From NCBI GenBank assembly GCA_025350425.1, contig JANXXW010000373.1:1-10837 (forward strand): a stretch of 10,837 nt of DNA, in the 5' to 3' direction. The DNA is from Rhodospirillales bacterium. Lineage in GTDB: Bacteria > Pseudomonadota > Alphaproteobacteria > Acetobacterales > Acetobacteraceae. The translations under genes were made by a program, and so were the position numbers. Below the pieces are notes generated by a model. The model had not been told where the DNA came from, did no database searches, and was given only the letters and a program-made list of their open reading frames with translations. Shown one piece after another: positions 5,809 through 10,837 of the stretch (the first letter of the stretch is position 1; the number at the start of each line of letters is the position of its first letter).

Positions 5809-6510
5809 TCACGCGCTGCGGGCAGCGGCCAGACGCCAAGCCGGGTCAGGTGACCCGAGCATCCGCTCGAACGTCCAAAGATCGGTCATCTCGGTGAGGG
5901 CGTCCGCCCCGGCCACCGGGTTGCCATCCGGACCGAGCGTGACGCTGACCTGATCGGACACGAAACGCACGGTTATCGAGGCGTTGTGATCCCGCAATTC
6001 GGCCACATCGACGCCGACGGAGCCAACCGCACGTATTTCCGTCCGTTGTGTTTCGTTTGCGGTCTCCCGCCCGGAGATGGCGCCATCGAACGCACGAAAA
6101 GTGTCCTCGGTAAGCAATGGGCGCAAAGCTGCCCGATCACCGGCAGCAAAACCTTGAACGATCAGGCGGAAAGCTGCTTCGGCGCCCTCAAGGAACCGTG
6201 CCGGCACGAACGAGCCATCGACCCGGCGCATGGCGGCAAACGCCTGCCCGGCGGGGCTGGAATCGTCTGGTAAGGTCCGCGTGATGGTCACCAGCGGTTC
6301 GGCCACACCGTCTATCACGGGAGGCACAGGCTGGGCCCGGGTGTTGGTCGCCGATGCCCGAAGATCGACCACGTTGCCGGGCCGCTGCTCCGGCGGACGC
6401 TCAAAACCCTGCCGACGCCCCAAAATACTCCGCAAGCGAAGCACCAGGAAAGCCGCGATCATTCCGAACAGGATCAGCTCGACGGGAAAACCGCCTGTAC
6501 TGCCACCCAT
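5809..6510 (-). CDS. Tim44-like domain membrane protein (TimA type)
   Basis: Protein of 233 aa with a single N-terminal membrane segment at about residues 8-27 (FPVELILFGMIAAFLVLRL), then basic residues, a low-complexity linker, and a Tim44/TimA-like domain from about residue 88. The motif RFLEGAEAAFRLIVQGFAAGDRAALRPLL (split at 105-133) and the ending LWTFERML..PDPAWRLAA are typical of the family. Alphaproteobacterial TimA proteins are inner-membrane proteins related to the matrix motor subunit Tim44; their bacterial role is not settled. The ATG at 6510 has GGAG (6520-6517) 6 bp upstream. A longer frame to 6702 is antisense to the histidine phosphatase gene and is rejected. It is the first gene of the leftward mltA operon. 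Confidence 0.88.
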   Translation of the reverse strand: MGGSTGGFPVELILFGMIAAFLVLRLRSILGRRQGFERPPEQRPGNVVDLRASATNTRAQPVPPVIDGVAEPLVTITRTLPDDSSPAGQAFAAMRRVDGSFVPARFLEGAEAAFRLIVQGFAAGDRAALRPLLTEDTFRAFDGAISGRETANETQRTEIRAVGSVGVDVAELRDHNASITVRFVSDQVSVTLGPDGNPVAGADALTEMTDLWTFERMLGSPDPAWRLAAARSA

Positions 6511-6577
6511 GTCAATCTCCACCACTCGCAATGCGCGAAGGCTCACACATAAGAGCGCGCGGGGCGACACACAACGG

Positions 6578-6605
6578 CGAAGCTTGTGCCGCAGCACAAG
6601 CTTCG
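6578..6605. repeat. Perfect 12-bp-arm inverted repeat with 4-base loop
   Basis: CGAAGCTTGTGC (6578-6589), loop CGCA, then GCACAAGCTTCG (6594-6605) pair without mismatch. It lies in the 109-bp divergent gap between the Tim44 gene and the histidine phosphatase gene, ending 14 bp before the ATG at 6620. No T-tract follows on either strand, so it is not a standard intrinsic terminator. It could be an operator or a hairpin in the 5' leader that hides the start region. Confidence 0.8.
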
Positions 6606-6619
6606 GTAATGGGCGAAAT

Positions 6620-7174
6620 ATGATCCTGCTACGCCATGGGCAAAGTGAATTCAACCTGCTGTTCACCGCCACGCGGAAGGACCCGGGTATCCCCGACCCC
6701 AAACTGACTCAGCTCGGCCATGAGCAGGCAGATTCGGCCGCATCCGCGCTGGCGAACGAGGGCATCCGCCGTATCATCTGCTCCCCTTACACCCGCGCCC
6801 TGCAGACCGCGGCACCGGTGGCACGGGCGCTCGGCCTGCCGGTGTTCGTGAATCCGGTGGTGCGGGAGCGCTACGCCTTCAGTTGTGACATCGGCAGCCC
6901 GCGCATGGATCTCGCGCTCGCGTGGCCCGATCTCGATTTCGCCGTGATTCCGGAAATCTGGTGGCCCACGATAGAGGAGCCGGAGGCTGGCATCATCGAC
7001 CGCGCGTCGTTGTTCCGGGCCGAAATGTCGGCGCTGCCGGACTGGTCCGATACCCTGGTGGTCAGTCACTGGGGTTTCATCCTATCGATGACCGGCAAGA
7101 GCGTCATGAACGGACAGTGGATGCGCTGCGACCCCACTGCTTCGGCGCCCACAGAGATCGTTTGGCGACCGTAA
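6620..7174 (+). CDS. Histidine phosphatase family protein (phosphoglycerate mutase-like)
   Basis: Cytoplasmic 184-aa protein of the branch-1 histidine phosphatase superfamily. It starts MILLRHGQSEFN, where His6 of the RHG motif would be the phospho-accepting residue. SPYTRALQTA (55-64) supplies the second conserved arginine, RER at 82-84 the probable acid, and VVSHWGFI (147-154) the second catalytic histidine. All core residues appear intact, so it should be active, but the substrate is unknown; members act on phosphosugars, nucleotides, phosphohistidine and others. The ATG at 6620 puts the RHG motif at the expected distance from the N-terminus; upstream sequence in the frame is antisense to the Tim44 gene. 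The Shine-Dalgarno is poor, and a strong hairpin ends 14 bp upstream. It is followed by secB after 56 bp. Confidence 0.9.
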   Translation: MILLRHGQSEFNLLFTATRKDPGIPDPKLTQLGHEQADSAASALANEGIRRIICSPYTRALQTAAPVARALGLPVFVNPVVRERYAFSCDIGSPRMDLALAWPDLDFAVIPEIWWPTIEEPEAGIIDRASLFRAEMSALPDWSDTLVVSHWGFILSMTGKSVMNGQWMRCDPTASAPTEIVWRP

Positions 7175-7181
7175 GCTTACG
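7170..7181. repeat. 12-bp palindrome over the stop codon
   Basis: CGTAAGCTTACG is fully self-complementary and contains the TAA stop of the histidine phosphatase gene (7172-7174). It has no loop, so it is more plausible as a dimeric protein site than as an RNA hairpin. It may also be chance. Confidence 0.4.
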
Positions 7182-7218
7182 TGCTACCCGCCCGCCGCGA
7201 TTGATGACGCGCCCAAAT

Positions 7219-7222
7219 GGAG
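7219..7222 (+). promoter_or_regulatory. Ribosome binding site of secB
   Basis: GGAG lies 8 bp before the ATG at 7231 and fixes the secB start; longer readings of the same frame back into the upstream gene are not real. Confidence 0.75.
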
Positions 7223-7230
7223 AAAAACCT

Positions 7231-7752
7231 ATGTCCGAGACCAGCCCGATCGCGCCGGAGGCTGCCGCGCAGACGCCTCCGTTGGTGGTCAATGTCCAGT
7301 ATGTGAAGGACCTGTCGTTCGAGGTTCCGAACGCGCCGGGGATTTACTCCACCCTTCGCGCTGCGCCGCGCGTGGATATCAACCTCGATGTGCAGGCCCG
7401 TCGCATTCAGGACGGGCAGGATATCTACGAGGTGGTTCTGGTGATCCGTGCCGAGGCGGTCGAGCCGAACGTGAACGGCGCGGCACCCCCGGATGCGGCG
7501 GCCCGCGTGTTCCTCGCCGAGCTTTCATTCGGCGGCGTCTTCACCCTGACCGGAATCCCCGAGAATGCGGTGGAGCCAGTGTTGCTGGTGGAATGCCCGC
7601 GCCTGCTGTTCCCGTTCGCCCGCAACATCCTGGCCGATGTCACACGCGAGGGCGGTTTTCCCCCAGTGCTGTTGCAGCCGATCGACTTCGTGGCGCTGTG
7701 GCAGGCTCGCCGCGCCCAGCCCGACGGGGGCACGCAGACCCTTCAGGTCTGA
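7231..7752 (+). CDS. secB: Protein-export chaperone SecB
   Basis: Cytosolic homotetrameric chaperone that keeps preproteins unfolded and delivers them to SecA. The protein is 173 aa, within the 150-175 range. Diagnostic stretches are QYVKDLSFEVPNAP (23-36), ECPRLLFPFARNIL (121-134) and GGFPPVLLQPIDF (141-153). Compared with the usual SecB core, the loop after VVLVIRAEA holds about eight extra residues (near 77-90, EPNVNGAAPPDAAA), a probable lineage-specific insertion. The N-terminal 18 residues are a flexible acidic/alanine-rich lead, as is usual in alphaproteobacteria. secB near the origin and divergent from a Tim44 gene is a common alphaproteobacterial layout. It converges on the next gene with 19 bp between stops, and no terminator hairpin is obvious there. 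Confidence 0.96.
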   Translation: MSETSPIAPEAAAQTPPLVVNVQYVKDLSFEVPNAPGIYSTLRAAPRVDINLDVQARRIQDGQDIYEVVLVIRAEAVEPNVNGAAPPDAAARVFLAELSFGGVFTLTGIPENAVEPVLLVECPRLLFPFARNILADVTREGGFPPVLLQPIDFVALWQARRAQPDGGTQTLQV

Positions 7753-7771
7753 CCGCCAGAGCCGGCCTCGG

Positions 7772-8794
7772 TCAGCCCGGGTTCTTCCTCAATACGAAGA
7801 TCGAGGAGTTCCACTGCGCGACCGGGCCGGCGGATGCGTCCGCCAGAACCTCGAGTATCTCGCATCCGGCTTGCCGCGCCAACTGGAACACCACCGGCTG
7901 TGGGAGCACGTGCATCTCGATCCGTGCTTCCGCATCGAGCCCTGCGAGATAGTCGGCGATGCGAAAACGGTAGCTGGCGGCGTAGGTCGGCACCTGGAAC
8001 ACGGCGAGGCCGCCCGGCGCCAGCAGCGCGAAGGCGCGGCGCAGGATCATCGCGATGATGGGCGGCGGGTTGTGCTGGAGCACGATGCGGCTGAACCATA
8101 GGTCGAACGGAGCGGCCATCCCGAACTCGTCCGAAGCCGCCAGCTTGAACGCGACGTTGTGGACACCGGATTCATAAACTTTGTCCCGCGCCATCGCCAT
8201 GTGGCTGGCGGAGACGTCGCAGACCGTGACGTCGCGGAAGGTGCGGGCAAGATGGGCGGTCACCCGGCCGATGCCGCAGCCGAACTCGAACATGCGGGGA
8301 AACGCCGCCGGTTCCAGGCCGTTGCGGCGCAGGATCGCCACCAGTTGGGCTACGTCATTCCCGCCAGAGGCGAAGAAGGCAGCCTCGTTGGCATCGATGC
8401 GGTCGGGGCGGAACTGCTCGGCCGACAACACGGACCAATGCGGCTGCTCGTTGCCGAGGCGGGTCCAGGTATCGCGGACATGGGCCAGGAGGGCGGTGGT
8501 CGTGGCGGCGTCTGTGCGCCATTCGATGTCGAGCGGCGGAGCGTCGAGCGGCACCTGCGCCGGTAGTGGCGGCGGGGCGACGGCTTGCTGGGGCGGCGGC
8601 GCGGGCGTGGGGGCAAGGCGCAACTCGCTTTGGCAGATGCCGCGAAACTCAGGGCTGCGGAAGAAAGCGGTGCGGAGGCGTTCGATAGTGCCGTAGCTGA
8701 GCGCGTGCTGGACCATCGGCTCGCTCTCGGGATCGCGGCCGACGAACAGGCGGTAGGCGAGGCGGACGGTCTCGGGGGTCAGGTTGCCGTCCAA
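7772..8794 (-). CDS. Class I SAM-dependent methyltransferase with DUF4214-like N-terminus
   Basis: Protein of 340 aa in three parts. Residues 6-51 (TPETVRLAYRLFVGRDPES, then LRTAFFRSPEFRG) resemble DUF4214, a short helical module frequent in secreted or glycan-related alphaproteobacterial proteins. Residues 60-88 are a Pro/Ala-rich linker. From about 120 to the end is a Rossmann methyltransferase with motif I FEFGCGIGR (169-177), the acidic VCDVS (191-195) and FSRIVLQHNPPP (234-245) as post-motif II. The domain type acts on small molecules or saccharides; the substrate here is unknown. The start is TTG at 8794, with GGGGA upstream; no ATG is available before the module. No signal peptide or membrane segment is seen, so it is probably cytoplasmic. 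It lies 65 bp downstream of the tlpA-like gene. Confidence 0.82.
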   Translation of the reverse strand: MDGNLTPETVRLAYRLFVGRDPESEPMVQHALSYGTIERLRTAFFRSPEFRGICQSELRLAPTPAPPPQQAVAPPPLPAQVPLDAPPLDIEWRTDAATTTALLAHVRDTWTRLGNEQPHWSVLSAEQFRPDRIDANEAAFFASGGNDVAQLVAILRRNGLEPAAFPRMFEFGCGIGRVTAHLARTFRDVTVCDVSASHMAMARDKVYESGVHNVAFKLAASDEFGMAAPFDLWFSRIVLQHNPPPIIAMILRRAFALLAPGGLAVFQVPTYAASYRFRIADYLAGLDAEARIEMHVLPQPVVFQLARQAGCEILEVLADASAGPVAQWNSSIFVLRKNPG

Positions 8795-8859
8795 TTCGCG
8801 AGTTCCCCGTTCCGATGCTGGCTCACCGCTTGTTTACGGTCCGGCCCTGGTCCGCGCAA

Positions 8860-9456
8860 CTAAGCCATCAATTGCGTAAGGCGCGCGAACGCGGCATCGG
8901 TGCCCCAGTCCGCACCGCCTTCCAGCCGTGCCCGCTCGCGCCCGGCATGGTCCACAATCAACGTGGTCGGGATACCTTGTGCGCCCCAGGCGCGGGCGGC
9001 GAGGCCGCCGGGGTCGAGCCATACGGACAATGTTGCGATGCCGTGCGCGGCATAGAACGTCCGGACCGCGGCAGCCCCCCCGTGATCGGAGGAAAGCGGC
9101 AAGACCAGCGCAGTCTCGCCCAGCCGCCCTGCCAACGCCGCCAATGCCGGCATCTCGGCCACGCACGGGACGCACCAGGTCGCCCAGAGATTGACCACGA
9201 TCCCGCGTCCGGCGAAGTCGGCCAGGCGATGCTCGTGCCCGGCCTCGTCGATGAAGGTGGCGGGCGCCGGAAGTTCAGGCGGGTCCAGCGCTACCAACCG
9301 ATCGATGCCCTGCAACGTGACGGGGTGCGGGGGCTCGGGCGTATGAATGTCTGGCGCGGCCGGTTTGCCCCAGCGTGTCGCGATCGCTAGGCTTCCAGCC
9401 CCGACGGCAACGATGCCCGCGCCAGCGACCAAGGCGCGACGACGGATCACCCTCAT
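8860..9456 (-). CDS. TlpA-like thioredoxin-fold thiol:disulfide oxidoreductase
   Basis: Predicted envelope protein of 198 aa. An N-terminal basic run, IRRRALVAG, precedes a hydrophobic segment (about residues 8-27), giving either a membrane anchor or a signal resembling Tat types. The rest faces the periplasm. The thioredoxin domain has VVNLWATWCVPCVAEMP (87-103) with the redox pair Cys95/Cys98, and the cis-proline motif GIPTT at 161-165. TlpA/ResA-type proteins keep cysteines reduced for cytochrome c or oxidase maturation; the specific client is not evident, since no ccm or cox genes are nearby. The ATG at 9456 is fixed by a strong Shine-Dalgarno. It diverges from argH with only 15 bp between the chosen starts. 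Confidence 0.9.
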   Translation of the reverse strand: MRVIRRRALVAGAGIVAVGAGSLAIATRWGKPAAPDIHTPEPPHPVTLQGIDRLVALDPPELPAPATFIDEAGHEHRLADFAGRGIVVNLWATWCVPCVAEMPALAALAGRLGETALVLPLSSDHGGAAAVRTFYAAHGIATLSVWLDPGGLAARAWGAQGIPTTLIVDHAGRERARLEGGADWGTDAAFARLTQLMA

Positions 9457-9463
9457 AACGGAA

Positions 9464-9471
9464 CTCCTTCC
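9464..9471 (-). promoter_or_regulatory. Strong ribosome binding site of the tlpA-like gene
   Basis: Reading leftward, GGAAGGAG is followed by 7 bp and then the ATG at 9456. On the opposite strand this site touches the TTG at 9472 proposed as the argH start, so the two leader regions nearly coincide. Confidence 0.75.
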
Positions 9472-10837
9472 TTGAGCGAAACGCCAAGCTTACGCAACGT
9501 GGACGCGAACATGCAGTGGGGCGGCCGGTTCGCCGCCGGCCCCTCGGTGGTGATGCAGGAGATCAATGCCTCCATCGGCTTCGACAAGAAAATGTGGCGG
9601 CAGGACATCCGCGGCTCCCTGGCACACGCCGCGATGCTGGCCAAGCTCGGCATCCTCACGCCTTCAGATGAGCACGACATCCGAACCGGGCTAGAGGCCA
9701 TCGCGGAGGATATCGCGGCCGGACGGTTCGCCTTCGTGGACGCGCTGGAAGACATCCACATGAACATCGAGGCCCGGCTGACGGAGCGCATCGGCGAGGC
9801 CGGGAAGCGGCTGCACACCGGGCGCAGCCGCAACGACCAGGTGGCAACGGATTTCCGCCTGTGGGTGCGTGACGCCATCGACGGCCTGGATGGGCAGATC
9901 ACGGACGCGATGCGTGCCCTGGCCGAGCGCGCGAGCGCCCATGCGGGCGACGTGATGCCGGGGTTCACCCACCTACAGACAGCGCAACCCGTGACGTTCG
10001 GGCACCACATGCTGGCCTATGTGGAGATGCTGGCGCGCGACCGCGGCCGGCTGGCGGATTGCCGGCGGCGGTTGAACGAGTGTCCACTGGGTTCGGCGGC
10101 GCTGGCCGGCACGTCGTTTCCGCTGGACCGCGACATGACTGCCCATGCGCTCGGCTTCGACCGGCCCACCGCCAATTCGCTCGACGCGGTGTCGGATCGC
10201 GATTTTGCGCTGGAATTCCTGGCCGCCGCCGCAATTTCAGCAATGCATCTATCGCGCCTCGCCGAGGAGATCGTGATCTGGTGCAGTGCGCCATACCGCT
10301 TCATCCGGTTGAGCGACGCCTTCACCACAGGCAGCTCGATCATGCCGCAAAAGCGCAATCCGGACGCGGCGGAACTGGTGCGGGCCAAAACGGGACGCAT
10401 CAACGGCGCGTTGGTGGGATTGCTGACGGTTATGAAGGGGTTGCCACTGGCCTATGCCAAGGACATGCAGGAGGACAAGGAACCAGCGTTCGACGCCGCC
10501 GACGCCTGGGCGCTGTCGCTTGCCGCGATCGCCGGCATGGTGCGGGATATGACGCCGGACACGGCACGGATGCGCGAGTTCGCGGGCTCGGGGTTCGCGA
10601 CCGCGACCGACCTTGCGGATTGGCTGGTCCGGGTGCTGAGGCTGCCGTTCCGCACCGCCCATCACGTGACCGGGCGGCTGGTGGCGAAGGCGGAGGCACG
10701 CGGGGTCGATCTCGCGGGGCTTTCCCTCGACGAGATGCGGGCAGAGGAGGCGGGGATCACCGATGCGGTGTTCTCGGTGCTGACGGTGGAGGCATCCGTC
10801 GCATCTCGGTCCAGCTATGGCGGGACGGCCCCGGCAA
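9472..10837 (+). CDS. argH: Argininosuccinate lyase (3' end cut by right edge)
   Basis: Cytoplasmic homotetrameric enzyme that splits argininosuccinate into arginine and fumarate, the last step of arginine synthesis. There are 455 codons without a stop, against a family size of about 460-475, so only the very end is missing. Motifs from the TTG start: QWGGRFAAGP (15-24), LHTGRSRNDQVATD (114-127), PGFTHLQTAQP (163-173) with the conserved Thr-His, and the fumarase/lyase signature GSSIMPQKRNPD (287-298) carrying the catalytic serine loop. The start is uncertain. TTG 9472 gives MSETPSLRN before the core, like many alphaproteobacterial ArgH proteins; the in-frame ATG at 9511 gives MQWGGRF, like E. 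coli, and leaves 54 bp to the divergent gene. Neither has a strong Shine-Dalgarno. Identity is very secure. Confidence 0.96.
   Translation, partial: MSETPSLRNVDANMQWGGRFAAGPSVVMQEINASIGFDKKMWRQDIRGSLAHAAMLAKLGILTPSDEHDIRTGLEAIAEDIAAGRFAFVDALEDIHMNIEARLTERIGEAGKRLHTGRSRNDQVATDFRLWVRDAIDGLDGQITDAMRALAERASAHAGDVMPGFTHLQTAQPVTFGHHMLAYVEMLARDRGRLADCRRRLNECPLGSAALAGTSFPLDRDMTAHALGFDRPTANSLDAVSDRDFALEFLAAAAISAMHLSRLAEEIVIWCSAPYRFIRLSDAFTTGSSIMPQKRNPDAAELVRAKTGRINGALVGLLTVMKGLPLAYAKDMQEDKEPAFDAADAWALSLAAIAGMVRDMTPDTARMREFAGSGFATATDLADWLVRVLRLPFRTAHHVTGRLVAKAEARGVDLAGLSLDEMRAEEAGITDAVFSVLTVEASVASRSSYGGTAPA

Noticed and set aside
6578..6605. Hairpin as an intrinsic terminator
   Set aside because: No T-tract follows on either strand, and it lies between divergent genes, where no transcript needs to end.
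6511..6702. N-terminal extension of the Tim44 gene
   Set aside because: It crosses the divergent gap and runs antisense to the phosphatase gene; the ATG at 6510 has a good ribosome site and precedes the membrane segment.
7753..7771. Terminator between secB and the convergent methyltransferase gene
   Set aside because: Only 19 bp with a 6-bp GCCGGC palindrome and no stem plus T-run on either strand.
8815..9390. Rightward open frame of 191 codons
   Set aside because: Antisense shadow of the tlpA-like gene, which has a CxxC motif and strong ribosome binding site.
9453..10403. Leftward open frames over argH
   Set aside because: Ser/Arg-rich shadows of a clearly conserved argH; no domain content.

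Overview
This GC-rich window is ordinary chromosomal DNA of an alphaproteobacterium. The protein sequences look most like the Rhodospirillales/Acetobacteraceae side of the class, but that placement is inference. The strongest taxonomic signal is gene order: hemE (leftward), a short non-coding gap, then a DUF299/PPDK-regulator gene and maf (both rightward). In Caulobacter and Rickettsia this is the arrangement that brackets the chromosomal replication origin. The gap here (about 310-609) carries a perfect DnaA box, a one-mismatch box in opposite orientation, an AT-rich stretch and a cluster of GANTC sites, so I read it as the probable oriC.

Layout. 1-309: 5' end of hemE, leftward and cut by the window edge. 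310-609: candidate oriC and divergent promoter region. 610-2069: ppsR-like kinase/pyrophosphorylase and a Maf nucleotide pyrophosphatase, overlapping by 4 bp. 2066-6510: a leftward block that reads, in transcription order, Tim44-domain membrane protein, MltA lytic transglycosylase lipoprotein, a beta-class DNA methyltransferase, a MaoC-fold hydratase, an Smr-domain protein and an XRE-type regulator. Tim44, MltA, Smr and the regulator form a block often found near secB close to the alphaproteobacterial origin. The DNA methyltransferase and MaoC gene look like insertions into it. 6620-7752: rightward histidine phosphatase and secB. 7772-9456: leftward SAM methyltransferase with a DUF4214-like N-terminus, and a TlpA-like thioredoxin-fold protein. 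9472-10837: rightward argH, almost complete but without its stop codon.

How the genes work together. MltA, Tim44-domain protein and SecB concern the cell envelope and export. Smr and its regulator are translationally coupled (ATGA overlap). HemE, ArgH, the PPDK regulator and Maf are housekeeping enzymes. Aside from the probable origin, nothing here forms a recognisable defence, secretion or biosynthetic system. There are no tRNA or rRNA genes, CRISPR arrays or intact insertion sequences. Several genes appear to use TTG or GTG starts (mltA, the DNA methyltransferase, smr, the DUF4214 protein, maf and probably argH).

Most worth a second look: the oriC candidate with its GANTC cluster; a perfect 12-bp-arm hairpin just upstream of the histidine phosphatase; the DNA methyltransferase abutting mltA about 3 kb from the origin; a catalytic Asp-to-Glu change in the MaoC protein; and the very tight divergent tlpA/argH starts.
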